Positions 9,829 to 21,335 of a stretch of 64,000 nucleotides of DNA are shown piece after piece. A program made the position numbers and the translations under genes. Every line of letters begins with the position of its first letter. Position 1 is the first letter of the stretch. Source of the stretch: Penicillus capitatus (taxonomy: Eukaryota > Chlorophyta); contig OZ287711.1 of the NCBI GenBank assembly GCA_965649825.1, positions 248,001 to 312,000 of the forward strand, written 5' to 3'. Under the pieces are notes generated by a model. It was given only the letters and a program-made list of their open reading frames with translations, searched no databases and was not told the DNA's origin.

Positions 9829-11195
9829 CTTGTAACGAACGGCGTTTGCCGACGAATGCAGAAACACGGCTTTCCGAGTTGAATAGCCTTTGTTTTATAG
9901 TCCTCGCTGACGTCGTCTAGCTTCATACGACATTCGTCAGATGTTCGCTTTCGATGTGACGCGACTCCTCGTGATGCCATGCGACATCTCATTCCAGACC
10001 AACGCTGCCTGCCGAGCACCAGTCCAAAATTCTCTTTGACCAGCCTCGACGCTCCACGAACTCCCTAAACTCGCCGTCCTTCTATGCCAGCATGAGCAAA
10101 TACAGTAGAGAGATATCGTCCGCGCCTGAACTTCAAACTTTGAGAAGAAAAGACAGCAGTCAGAGCAAAACATCAAACTGTTATGACGTACAACGAGCCG
10201 CTGATTAGACAGAGATGAACAGACAGTGTAGTAACGGATGGCATTTCATCGAAGCTTCTCATTTTTTCGAGTGTGCTTTGCTTCTGCGGTATCATTACCT
10301 TATGTCGTCCTTAACGGTGGGCATTGCAAACAGTTTCATCAAATCCGACTAAAGGATTAGCAGTCAGTCGTCTGCGAATTCTCCACAAAATTCTTCAGGA
10401 TGCGACGCATGGAGAGTTTGAAGATTACGTAAAGCAAGAGGCCAGTTGACGGTATCCTTTTTCTCATCGGGTGATAAATCGCACTGCAATGCCATGCTCC
10501 AGGCGCAAGTCCAGGACTGATTGTATCGTAGAGTCGAAGATCGAGCATTCACTGCGATCGCCTTGAAATCGACCGTCCCTCGAATGTAAGTCTGCTTTTA
10601 CATTGCAGCACCTGCTCTTCCACTGCCTCTTTGCCTGGCATCGTCTTCTCGTGAGCACTGTCCGCTCTTCAAGACCTTGTCAAAATGGAACACGAGACTC
10701 GAGGTATCGTCGTGGATTGCATAAATCGAGACAAATGAGCATCAGCGGAAGTGTCCACACCGCTATGGAGGTAACAGGTGTCACGAGCACTGCAGCCCGG
10801 CGGGTCTATGCACAAGTGGCTGAGAATGTGAAAGATGCGTTCTTTGTAAATGTCTCCTCGCTGTCACTGGTATGGTATGCGTCTATCCCACTGTGAGAAA
10901 CGACAGTCGCTGTGACTGTCATTCCTCTGTCATGGCGTGAGCTACGTGAGCGTGAAAGGAGTACGAACAAACGCATTGGTCTTTGATGGGACTGAGACAG
11001 ACGTGATCAGCAGATCACTAACGATCTCTCATAACAACCTCGTATCGTTCGTCTTTCTAAGAAGTCTTGTCAAACGAAACGACGAAAGGTTTTTAGACCG
11101 CCTTTTTCTTCCGTTTACGACTTTTTCGCTTCGTCTTTTTGCGTCCGTCTGGAACGCACTGTCCGTTTTTGTATTTGCCTCTGCGTTTGCGCTCA
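9829..11195. other. Intergenic, no supported gene; partly duplicated
   Basis: Several short frames occur here, but none is conserved in the same frame in the matching part of copy B (50747-52061), although nucleotide similarity is visible, for example around 10480-10560 versus 51570-51640. The last 250 bp form the leader of the P-loop gene at 11196. Confidence 0.4.
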
Positions 11196-12308
11196 ATGTC
11201 TGTTCAGTCGGACTCTCCGAACCTCCCCGCGCTTCTGGTCGTTGGAAGGACGCGCGTGGGAAAAGGCCAATTTATTTCCACGGCTAACCAGATCCTCCAC
11301 GAATGCTCGCTTCCGGACATTGTTTCACATCGCAAAGTTTCGCACACCAGGACAACACGGGGATATCCTATGAGCCTTGATGGCCGCGACATCAGAATGG
11401 TGGACACTGTCGGCTTTGACGACAGTAGCGGAACGGACATTCCCGAAACAGCGTTGCTCCGTTTTTTGGAAAACACGGGAAAGGCTGACTTCTATCCACC
11501 ACTAGTGATACTTCAAACGCTGTCGGCACTCGAGAAGAATCTGTTGATGAAGATGGCAGCCGTCTTCCCAGAAGTCGTCGTGGCTTTTCGTGTAGGAGAC
11601 GAATCCGAAATCGAAGAGGCCCAGAATGACATTTATGCAGAGTGCCAAGTGACATCAATCAGGGTTTTCCCCATACAGACGTTCGTGCGTGACACCATTG
11701 ACGGAGGGCGCAGTCGGCAGTTGTATGACAGTAATGTCTCGGCTATACTGGATTTCTACAAGACCTTGACGCCTTCCAGGCAGATGCTGGATTTCTCAAA
11801 CCAGCTGTTTGCTGGACAGTATGAGAAGACGCCGTGTCCCAAAGAAACGAAAACTGAAGTTGTTGAGCTCAGCCACATAGAAACGCACCAAGAAACAAGG
11901 ACAGTTCCAGTTCCTAAAATCAAAGTCGTCAGCAATACATTGGATAGATACTATTACACCAACATCTTTGCGGTGTTCGCTGATGTCACACGTGAAGCCA
12001 AGGGAGAAATTACAGAGAGAATTCACCCAAGGGGGCCCCTTGCTGGTTTGTTTCACTTTTCGCGTGAGGTGTTTGGGAAATCCGAAGGCAATAGGCCGAC
12101 AAAGGAAGTGACTGTGTTTATCGACGAACAAAGAGACTTCGACGTTCCATTCACCATTACAGAGAAATTCCGCAGGACATCTCAGAGGGAAGTCGAAGAA
12201 GTGTGGAAGATACTCGCTGGAGAGATAAAGATTTATAAGGGATATGAATACGGGCCATGGGAGATCGTGAATGAAGACATTCTGCATCGCTCTGTTGACA
12301 GAGCCTGA
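11196..12308 (+). CDS. AIG1/GIMAP-like P-loop protein with GKG motif, copy A-2
   Basis: Intact single-exon frame of 370 residues from the ATG at 11196. That start is shared with the paralogues, each beginning a few residues before the P-loop. The N-terminal domain has GRTRVGKGQFIS (P-loop; Gly where Ser/Thr is usual) and RMVDTVGFDDSSGTDIPE (G3 DxxG). No N/TKxD G4 motif is visible after VVVAFRV. A middle region of charged strands follows, then the family C-terminal block EVWKILAGEIKIYKGYEYGP. It lacks the Gly/Ala-rich hydrophobic segment found in its paralogues. The nearest familiar families are AIG1/GIMAP or septin/Toc-like TRAFAC GTPases, often membrane-associated and immune-related. Placement is by motif only. 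Confidence 0.75.
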   Translation: MSVQSDSPNLPALLVVGRTRVGKGQFISTANQILHECSLPDIVSHRKVSHTRTTRGYPMSLDGRDIRMVDTVGFDDSSGTDIPETALLRFLENTGKADFYPPLVILQTLSALEKNLLMKMAAVFPEVVVAFRVGDESEIEEAQNDIYAECQVTSIRVFPIQTFVRDTIDGGRSRQLYDSNVSAILDFYKTLTPSRQMLDFSNQLFAGQYEKTPCPKETKTEVVELSHIETHQETRTVPVPKIKVVSNTLDRYYYTNIFAVFADVTREAKGEITERIHPRGPLAGLFHFSREVFGKSEGNRPTKEVTVFIDEQRDFDVPFTITEKFRRTSQREVEEVWKILAGEIKIYKGYEYGPWEIVNEDILHRSVDRA

Positions 12309-12368
12309 TCTGTCGTGTATTCGATGAGCATCTCTACTGACGATGAATGTTTGTGTTTGCCTTATCTT

Positions 12369-12953
12369 TCAGAATAACGCAAAGGTGAAAGCACTGCCGC
12401 TCTTGTGCTGCTTGTCCAAGAGAGCGTGTCCTGTTAGCGACGCGTGTTTTGCTGCCAAGAAGATGTCGATGGTCGTCTTAGATGTCTTCCCTAAGTGTAT
12501 GTACATAGCAAGAGGCGTGTGACTAAGGAGAGGAAGACTGTTTAGCTGTCTGCGGGATTCAGCGCAGCGAACCCTTTGCATTAGTCTGTTTCTTGTTTTC
12601 TGGATGTTAACACGGTTCAATCGCAGCAAATGTAAACGCTATTTGGGGATAAAGAAAAGAGTCAGAGCAGGCGCGTCGTTTACGAAAGAGAGATCCATTA
12701 GAGACACGCAATTACATGTACACAGACAGGCCTCAAGAAGTCGTTCAATCTCACTTAGAGTCAGTCGAGGATCCGAGGTGACGGCCATAACATTTGCCGT
12801 GTTGCGAAGCCATCCTGGACCGAGAAGCAAAAAGAGGAGAATGAGCGCGAGCCGCAAATACGTGTGACCTGGCAGAAAGGTAGAGATGAACATTTCGGAT
12901 GTCTTCTGAACAATACTTGTTGTTTGTCGTCTCAGACGTTTCGATCTCTGCAT
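12369..12953 (-). other. Minus-strand conserved coding-like segments, membrane and ankyrin-like
   Basis: Two blocks are shared with copy B in the same orientation. One is a hydrophobic helix (LALILLFLLLGPGWLRNT, about 12800-12870; LALVLLFLLLGPRSLRNT in B). The other is TPLAMYIHLGKT followed by IDIFLAAKHAS and KQHKSG (about 12380-12520), faintly ankyrin-like. In copy A the helix frame runs from 12953 to 12639 and the second block lies in a different frame (12629-12369), so an intron or frameshift must join them. In copy B a 2-nt length change breaks the helix frame. This is probably a decaying membrane-protein gene; its start is not resolved. Confidence 0.3.
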
Positions 12954-13014
12954 CCACTAGGTCTAGAAAGCGCGTGTCTTGCACAGCATTTATGAGCAAC
13001 CGAGTCGCACACAC

Positions 13015-13900
13015 TTAATCATTTGGCCTTCCTTCGCCATCGTTGTCGTCCACGGTCTGCTGTGAATCCATCAAGAGGCCAAAGTGAGTTTACAGAAAGA
13101 GAAAGGCATCGACAAGGCGGAAAAAGACATCTTCCTGTGACGAGACATGTGAGGTAAACCGTTTCAGGCAGACGCTTGGTAACGCCGTAGCTTTCGTTTA
13201 GCGATGCTGGAGGAACTTTGGTCCTCTGTTGCGTCTCTTTCAGGAGTCTTTGGTCTCTCTACAACGTTAAAATCAACACTCGGCGAATCGTGGAGACGTG
13301 AAATGAAGCTTATCGGCTGCGAGACAAAGTCGACGGATGTCAACAGAAAAGAAGCATTGCTGTGGCAGTTTCATGGAAAAGCGTCTGTTTGGGGAGCAAT
13401 GACTTACATACGCGAACATGCTCAGCGCAGGACAGGTGTTACGAAAGATAGATAGATCCATCCGTTCTGTAACAGCTAGCCTTACAAACGCGTGTCGCTC
13501 TCGACTGGCATCAAGACGCTGCGAGATGATGGTAACTATATGAAATCAGATGAAATCTCTTGTAAAGGGTGTACACTGTCCTATGCATAGACGCGCTTAC
13601 CAAATTAGGCAAACTGTAGTTTCCCGATTCCTTACATCCGATGTCAATTTGTAACAAGTTTAAGCAATACGCAAACGTCCCAAGTTGAAAACCTCCTGTA
13701 CTTCTCTCAAAGAAAAGCCTTGCGGCGTTCTCATACAGTGTCCTTCCTTCCTCCCTTCCTCCGACTTGGTTTCGAGATCATGTTCTCGATAATAGCTGAG
13801 ATCTCGAAGAAGGTAGATGGGATTTCAGCTCGCCCTTCACAGTCGATCTCCGTCTAAAGAGATCCATCTGACTAAGATCTATGGTGAGTGATATTGTCTG
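13015..13900. other. No supported gene, low-similarity duplicated spacer
   Basis: Short frames here are not conserved at the corresponding place in copy B (about 53930-54680). The final 160 bp, with a C/T-rich run TCCTTCCTCCCTTCC and AGATGGGATTTCAGCTC, are well conserved between copies but carry no reading frame I can support. Confidence 0.35.
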
Positions 13901-13908
13901 GCGGAGTA

Positions 13909-13975
13909 TATGCCAGACGAGCGTCGCGCGATCGAACAGGATCTGTTCAGCCGCGCGGCGCTCGTCTGGCGCATA
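13909..13975. repeat. 67-nt inverted-repeat hairpin with near-palindromic core, copy A
   Basis: TATGCCAGACGAGCG (13909-13923) pairs with CGCTCGTCTGGCGCATA (13959-13975) apart from a 2-nt bulge. Between them GAACAGGATCTGTTC is itself nearly palindromic, flanked by CGCG-rich arms. The block is reproduced almost unchanged in copy B. Confidence 0.7.
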
Positions 13976-14091
13976 GAACGCCCGACAAAAATTAGGCTAT
14001 CCCGTCGAGAACCGAGACCGGTCCTCGAGGGAAGCAAGTTGAAGAGAAGTGAAGAAAAATTTGAGAGGCGGTGGCCACCACCATGGAAGAT

Positions 14092-14215
14092 AGGCCGTAG
14101 CCCGCCCGTCACCGTCCGCGTGTCTCTCCTCGCAGGCCGAAGCCCGCCCGTCACCGTCCGCGAGTCGTCCTCGCAGGCCGAAGCCCGCCCGTCACCGTCC
14201 GCGTGTCTCTCTGCA
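14092..14215. repeat. 40-42-bp minisatellite, three units, copy A
   Basis: Three tandem units share the core AAGCCCGCCCGTCACCGTCC (TAG instead of AAG in the first) and differ mainly in the last 12 bases. Unit lengths vary (42, 41, about 40 bp), so no reading frame is kept through the array. GC content is clearly above that of the neighbourhood. Confidence 0.75.
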
Positions 14216-14990
14216 AAAAAACATAGAAGAGAACACCTACTTTGTGAAGTGGCGATTCCGTGGCATCTTCCAGCTGTTGCGCTCACGAAGCTGGGTTGGG
14301 ACTCTGTTTTTACGGACTTCTCGAATGCCGCCTACGTGCAGAAGAAACTTGGCGTCAGTTCAGAGCCCTCTCTGTTCGGGGAACTTACCTTCAGAATTTG
14401 GCGCGAAGGCGCCCCTCGTCCGTTTTTCTCTCCGGCCACGTTTCCGTCTTCCGCTTCTGCGTGCGAAGCGACCTACAAAGCCAGGACAGCGCCGAATGAA
14501 CAGAAAGTGACAGAGACTTACCTTTCGGCGAGGTCGGCTGGCTGACTTCGTCTTCGGGGTCCAACACCTAAGAACGCGAAGAACTGCGCCGACGGAGACA
14601 TTGCGTCCGCGTCGCGTCGACAGAGTGTATGAACTTGCCTTACAAGTTCACCGTCGCGCGTTTTGCATCTGCGCCAGTCGGAGGCTTGAAACGAAATCAG
14701 TCGACAAAAAAGACGGGAATGACAACCGCGTTCCGCCTTTTATGGGTTGGAAGTTCACGATGTGACGTCGCCTGACGTCAGATCGAGTCGGAGGAAATGG
14801 AAAATGCCGTCGGACAGGAAGCGCCTCTGGATATGTTGTCGGTTCGAATTCTCTGAGAAACACAGACCCTACACCTCAGTGATGACCGTTCTGACGAATT
14901 CGCGCATCCAAGTCACATCGCGTTACGCGCACCGCATCTACGCATTCAGGCGGGACCCATTAGACTGCCTGTCACATCTTGAACCTTGTC
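14216..14990. other. Conserved duplicated segment with donor-like sites, no assigned gene
   Basis: This stretch is strongly conserved in copy B (about 54998-55774). On the minus strand GTAAGT donor-like sites follow CGCCGAAAG and TTCTGAAG, spaced by about 85-nt exon-like pieces. The frames do not agree between copies: a 1-nt length difference and an ATG-to-GTG change in B. Coding is therefore not supported; a spliced non-coding transcript is possible. Confidence 0.3.
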
Positions 14991-15322
14991 ATGGCCACAT
15001 CGACTGTGCAAAAAAGTCACGCTCTGTCCGATGCTGCCTACCAAAGGAGAATCTGCACACTTCGTGTGGAAGGTGAGATGTGTTCTGAGCAAAAAGACGT
15101 GGATACCTTCGGTTTTCGCCCTCCAGTTGACTGTGGCGTCAAACAGGGGAGTTCGCGTTGCAAGCGATGGATTACATCGATGCGCATGTCTGGATTACTT
15201 TTACTTTTCTGGATATTCGGCACACTCGGCTTAAGCTCGTTACCTGCCCGACGAACACTAGCATTCGCATGTTTGTCATTGAAAACGGGACTCTGTACAT
15301 CGTCTGTCTTCTCTGTTTATAA
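14991..15322 (+). CDS. Small hypothetical protein, copy A (2 exons)
   Basis: Exons 14991-15072 and 15147-15322 give 85 residues after removal of a 74-nt intron (GTGAGATG...TCAAACAG). The paralogue in copy B (55775-56133) uses the same splice sites and stays open to a stop 9 residues further on. The protein begins MATSTVQKSHALSDAAYQRR and exon 2 encodes DAHVWITFTFLDIRHTRL and IRMFVIENGTLYIVCLLC. I do not recognise a domain. The alternation of polar and hydrophobic residues suggests a small beta-rich fold. Preservation of both splice junctions in two diverged copies is the main evidence that it is real. Confidence 0.45.
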
Positions 15323-16402
15323 CAATCCCATCTTCGGCACCGCCAACGTTGCAGACGAACAACGATATGACGGGAGAGTGAGTGAAATCTGCTCGAGCTG
15401 ACGTCGTTCGAGTTCGAGACTCGCCGCCAGTGCTCGTGCCTGTGTGTATATGCGCTATTCAAAACACACTGCAGATGGAGTCTACTCAGTAGCGAGGTGA
15501 GAGTGGATCAGGTCAGTCGGATGACCGATCTCTTTACGCCACATGTTGCTCATATAGCGAGGCCTGACAAGGGTATCGCATTCTACCGAGAGGGACTGGG
15601 ACTCTAACTGGGGGACTCGCGGCCATTATCGACTTCACTGCGAAGGATCTACAAAAAACACTAAGCAGACTTCTATGACGGAAGGCGCATCACGGCGAAC
15701 GGCCAATCCTTTATAATATCCGGCAGAAGATATAGTGCCCCGAATCTCTGTGCTTAAGGAATGCCTCAACGGTTACTGAAGGCAGCAGCTGCGAGAGGCC
15801 CGAATGGACGGACACATGTTTGCTCAGTACAAGGACGCCGAGGATGCGTAGCGTTTGGCGTTTCGTTCGATGAGCGCCGCCACTGGTTTCTGATAACGTT
15901 ATTTGTAAAGATGGACTCAAAGAAGTTTCCATTCCTACTGAGCACTCGCGTTTCGCGGCAGGACTGCGGCGTCCATGCCCAAACTGCCGTTCCTTTGGGC
16001 GTCTTGGCAGACGGATCTGTTACGCGATTGATTTATCGTCGCGTTCTCACCGATTGTTTTTCCGTACGCGGTGTGACTTTTCGCAATCTACGATGGTCTC
16101 CCTAAGAAGGTTTGTTGTTGTGTTCGAAACGATGTGCTAGATGCTCGTTCTGTATCGGAGAGCATGCACGCCACTAGCGCAGCCATAGGATAGCCAGAGA
16201 GAGTTAACAGTTCTCTGTGCGCTGTTCTTTGATTCGAAGCACTCTATCTAGATTAGACGTCTGATGGTTCGATCGACGCGATCAGTTTAATCTTCATTTG
16301 CCGTAAGCTGCATACCACCTCCACCAAAACGTTATACCCAAGGTCAGCTGCTTTTCCTTTCAAACAGAGCGAGAGCTCTCTTGTGCTGTGTAGATTTCAG
16401 GC
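15323..16402. other. Upstream region of NACHT gene A, no supported gene
   Basis: About 1.1 kb without a supported frame. A run of about 115 nt (15548-15662) is essentially identical to 56340-56454 in copy B. The sequence TGTAGATTTCAG immediately before the NACHT start resembles a 3' splice site, so a 5' UTR intron is possible. Confidence 0.35.
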
Positions 16403-19400
16403 ATGTTTTCCAAAGAGATCCAAGATGGGCCCAGCGACGGTACGGCGGGTGGCCATCAAAACGGCAGCGGCCCCGAAGTGCGACCCGCAGGACAAAGCGA
16501 CAATGTTTCAGACGAGAAGAAACTGAGGGCTCTCGTTAGAGAGAAGAGCATCGACTCAACGGCATCTCTGGTCCGAGCTTATAACGGCTCGGCGACTGGA
16601 GAGACGGAACATCTCCTTCACAAATTTCTTTTCATCTACTGTGCGAAGAAAGAGCAGTACATCAATCCTAACACCGTCATAGAGTATGCGGAGCTCTGTA
16701 AGATAAAGCCAAGGACGGACGACGACAGAGAGCTGCTCCACGAGGTGGTCTTGGCTCTCACTGGTCGGATTCCCGTTGGAGAATTTGCCGCCGAAAGCGT
16801 CGCGGAGGCGCTGTACAGGTCGTTGCTCTGGACACCTCCTGCCATTATCCAAGAAGACCTGACAGGACTCACAGCATTGGCGGACAAGCTCACGGCCAGT
16901 CTACATCCGACGCCGCGGCTGACGGAGGCTAATTTTCCTTCCCATGAGGCCACATTCGAGGCACTGCACGAAGTCTTCGTCCTCATGCAGAGGACAGCGA
17001 ATAAGAGAGTGACGGTGGAGCAGAAGAAGAGGTTCCAGTCGAGCCTCAGGGCGAAGCGTTCGTCGATGGGCGACTCATGCAAGCACTATCCCGTCCAGTA
17101 CTACTTCAGACTCATCGAACAGAGCATCCAGCGACTAGAGCTCGATGAAGAGCCTTCTCCGATTCTCAAGGCCATCCATTGCTTGTACATCATCACCTGC
17201 GGGTTCCTGCACATCTCCCACGCAGTGAAGCAAATACTAAAACTCGATATCGATCCCTCCCAGCTGAAAGCGCTGCCTGGCAATCTGAAAGAATTGGTTG
17301 CCGACATAGACGTTGCCGAGCGTCAATGGTACGATCTGCTTCAGGCTCTCAGCGTTGCGGGCAAGAAGACCGTCGAAGATCACCAGAAGCTTGAGATCTT
17401 CGAAGAGAGCTACAAGACCGTGGAAGCGACTGTCTGGAAGATGCGACGTAACGAAGACGGCAAAGCGCTGCTCTTTGGGCTCATGCAGGAGCTCCGTCAC
17501 CTCTCGTTAGCTCAAGGCTCTGCCGAGGTTAGCGCGTCAGGATCATCGAAGCTCTTTGCTCTGGCGGAGGCCGTTTCCAATAGCGTTTGGGTCAAAGACA
17601 AAGACATTGTGGAAGCGTTGCTCCGCTGTCTTCACGCCGTCCGTTCCAGAGGCAACGATGCTGAGGCAGCGCTGAGATTCTCGCAGCGACTGATTGACTC
17701 CGTCAAGTCGAATGCAGTCAGTAAAGCCGTGCGAGAATGGACGGGCGATAAGTCGCTCGAAGAGAAGCTCAGGGAAGCAGTGCATTCGCCACCAGAGCCG
17801 ACTGGGCAGCTCTTCCACGCAATGAGTCGAGAGATCGATCTCGTTCCGTTGGAAGAGGCACACAGCAACATCGAACGTCTCAGAATCCTGTACCAAAGCA
17901 AAAGATTTGCGACGGTAAGACTGCTCTCATTGTTCCTGATCGTTGAGAGTGTGTATGTCGAAGATGCCTTCTCTGTTCGACGAAGACGTGTGCGTGCACG
18001 TAAACTCCATGGAGCGTCACATCGTTATCTGCCAGACTGTCGAGGAAAACGATAGTATCGTGTCTGAGCAAACAGACTCCCAGCAAAGAGAAGATGGCTG
18101 TGCATCTGGACGCATTGCCAAGATGCCGATCGCGTTGGAGGACCTTTTCAAAGCGAGATCTCCGAAGAAGAATGCTCCTTTGCAAAGGATCCGTCGGATC
18201 TTGTTTCACGGGAAGCCAGGCTCGGGGAAGACGTGCGTCGGCAAAGCAGTCGCATACATGTGGGCGACAGGTCAGGCCTGGCCCGAGGTCGGCGCCGTTT
18301 ACGTCCTGTCCGCAAGAGAGCTCAATGACCCAGGACTCAACAGTGACGAAGACAAATCGCTCGTCGTGTCGATCGTCAAGCATTGCTTCACCGTCGAGCG
18401 TGTATCCGACAGAGGACTGTGCGCTCAAGTGGACGACCAGCTGGACCTCGACACGACGTTGCTCGTCATCGACGGTTTGGATGAAGCAAACGAGAGGGCC
18501 AATGAGATATTGGCGTCGGCGAGGCGTAGGCGATGCAGAGTCCTGTGGCTCACGCGTCCATACAATCTCCGGTCGATGCGTGAACTCGCAGACATCGAAG
18601 TGGAGTGCCTGGGATTCAGTGACAAACAAGTCGAGACGTATGTGGAGAAAGAGGTGCCGTTGGACAGCGGACGAAAGCTATTCGACGTCCTGAAGTCCAA
18701 TGCCTCGCTGTGGGAAGTGGCCCACATCCCAGTGATGGCCCACATCCTCAGCTTCCTGTGGAAAGAGGGAGTTGTGAACTTCGGCGGAGGCCGTCGATTG
18801 TGTCCCGCTTCGATGTACGCCGACATGGTCAACTACATTTGGCGTCGTTTCTTGAAGAAGGCGGGAGAGGAGAAGGCCACGCGCAAAGAGGTCTTTGCAA
18901 CGCTGGAAGCAATTGCATTCGACGCTCTACGCGAAGACCGCATCCTCATCAGCATGAGCTTCGTGGAGCGTCGCGAGGACTCGTTGAATGTCAAGGCGGT
19001 GCTGAGGCACAGTGGATTCCTGCTGTTCAAGGCAGAAGGTCTAGACTACCAGTTTCCGCATCTGACCTTCCAGGAATACTTTGCAGCGAGGTGGCTCGCG
19101 CACAGCCTGAATAAGTCGACCGAATCAGACGAACACCAGAAGGCGCTGGAGTTCTTGCGAGAGGAGAAGTATTTGGATAGACACAGGACAACGCTGATGT
19201 TCCTGGCCCAGCAGCTGGCGGTACAGCAGGGAGTCGCCGGATTGCCAGAACTGCTGTCAAGCCTCGACGAGGAACCGATTGAAGTAATCGGTCTGCAACA
19301 TCTGTTCCTGAAACTTCGCGTCGCGGAATCCTGGCTGACGGCGCTGGACGATTCGAACATAGAAGAGTTCTGTCACTGCGACGCCGTTGTTCAACTCATT

Positions 19401-21335
19401 GACGTCTCGATATCCGTACCTAGACTTCCAGACAAAATAGTGGTGCGCCGTGAGTTCGGTGATCTTTTTCGACACATGATTCTGCAATGCCCCACTTTGT
19501 TCGCCACTGTTCCCAAGATTCTCGATCATCTGACAGAGAAAACGATGGTCAGATACACAGTGCAATACGGTGTGTTTGGAGAAGTTGTTGGAGCCGCGAA
19601 ACATTCCCCCGGACACTTGAAGATATTGGTCGAAGAAGCCCGGCGTAACATACTGAGCGCTGTTAAGCTGGATCGCTATATTGGAATGGACATGCTGCGA
19701 GAACTACTAGACTGTGCACCTCAGCTGTCTGCAGATCTTTTGTCGCTGTGCGAGATGGTGCTTCTGAACAAGATTTTCAGTGGTCCGGGAACGTCATTGC
19801 AAGCCGTGATCAGTGTCCTGACAGATACGAAGAATATTCCGTCCGGGCTGTTGTCTCTGCTTGAAAGAACGAGCGCAAATCCGAATAAGTCTGCCAGGAA
19901 GGCTGTCATGGAAGCGATCGGGAGCTTTGCGTCTGCAGCCTCCGAACAATACAGTCGTATTCTGTCGCTCATAAAGAGAGCTTGCGAGGACGAAGATGTG
20001 GATGTCTGCCAGGAGGCACTGAGAGCCATCAGGCATTTCGTTTCAGAACAGGAATTCCTACTTGCTGACCTCATTCCGGTGGTAGAGCGCCTTACCCGTG
20101 ATGAAAACGAAGAGGTTCGTCGAGAAGCAATCAAGACGATCGAGTGCATGGGCAGAAAATCGCCACAGGTCTGGCCTCTGCTTCCAGCTCTGTGCCACTC
20201 GATGTGCTCGGCCGAGAAAGCAAGTGTGCGACGAGATGCGGTTGAGATGGCTGGACGTCTGGCAGCGTACGTACCGCCACTCCGAGGCGATCTAGTACCC
20301 TTGATAGAGGCAGGCTGCGCGGACGAGTGCGCTGTCGTCCGGGCAGCAGGAATGTGGGCAATCAAGCTCCTTGCCACCAGATCATCGGAGAATACGAACC
20401 ACCTGTTACGCACAGCTGCAGCGGGGTATGTGGATGAGAACGCGTCCGTTCGCCGGGCAGCGATGGAAGCCATCAGTCGTCTCGCTTTGGCTTCGCACCT
20501 TTCAGAAGATATCATGTCGCTGGTCAAGAGAGGGTCCCTGGATGAGGATGTCCATGTGCGTCTGTGGGCGGTTGATGCACTCGGCCGACTCTCTTCCGCT
20601 GCGCCTCACCTTTCAGAAGACATCCTCGTGTTGCTGCGCCAGAGTTGCTCCGATGAAAACGTCCAAGTGAGGCAGTGGTCGATGGAAGCCATCGGGAATC
20701 TGGCTTCAGCGGTACCAGACCTCGCTGTCGACATCTTGCCGTTGTTGAGAGTCGGTTGCTCGGACGGCGAGGAGCACGTGCGCTTGTGGGCCTTAAAGGC
20801 AATCAGCCGATTGGCAGCAGCTGCGCCACAGCTTTCAGAGAGTCTTTTGCCGCCGCTGAGAAACGTCAACGCAGGCGAAGACGCACACATGATGAAGAGA
20901 GCGGACGAAGCGATGAGGGCCATTTCATCAGCGACGTCTCTACGTCTCTTTCCCCGTCTTCTCGGCGCATCCGAAACCGAACGTGCGACAGACAGATCGA
21001 TGGGATCAGGAGCAGGGGCCAGTAACAAAACCGCGTTGGCGTTCGAAGATGTTCTGAGGGAGGCTATTGAGACAATGCGGCCGACCAAGTCACATCAATT
21101 TGCGTCTTGGTTTCTGTACGAAGCTGTCACCGTGGAGAAGACGAAGAAAAGCGGATACGGTAAAGTCGTTCTGCATTCGACCGATAAAAGAGTCGTTGGC
21201 GAGTATCCTATGGAGCACCTGAAGCAATTCCTGTCTGCTGTCGCCGAGATTCTCGACACATTTTATGATGGACTGCCGATTTCATTACGTAAAATCACGA
21301 CGAAGAAGTGCGAGAAGGACAGACTGGTCCAATAA
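16403..21335 (+). pseudogene. NACHT-HEAT STAND NTPase, copy A, frameshifted
   Basis: Paralogue of the intact gene at 57192-62129. The frame from the ATG at 16403 runs through the N-terminal region and stops at 18055. The NACHT and HEAT parts continue in another frame, open from about 17943 to 21335. Around 17925-17960, after GCGACGGTAAG, copy A is net 2 nt shorter than copy B, which accounts for the shift. An intron does not rescue it: the nearest AG would leave about 30 nt. The P-loop GKPGSGKT, Walker B LLVIDGLDEAN, the FPHLTFQEYFAARW block and all HEAT repeats are intact downstream, so the damage is recent. Translation as two shorter proteins cannot be excluded. Confidence 0.8.

Noticed and set aside
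13879-14286. 135-codon minus-strand frame over the same block
   Set aside because: Also not kept intact in copy B; low-complexity Arg/Ser/Gly translation of GC-rich repeats.
13910-14545. 211-codon plus-strand frame through hairpin and minisatellite
   Set aside because: The frame is not preserved in copy B (different start, unit lengths not multiples of three), so I do not call it a gene.
15548-15662. Possible tRNA or other structured RNA in the identical 115-nt block
   Set aside because: No cloverleaf or T-loop in the right spacing; near-identity to copy B can be explained by the recent duplication.
17921-17950. GTAAG in NACHT copies as a true intron donor
   Set aside because: Copy B reads through in frame, and the nearest AG would give an intron of about 30 nt; the copy A break is better explained as a small deletion.
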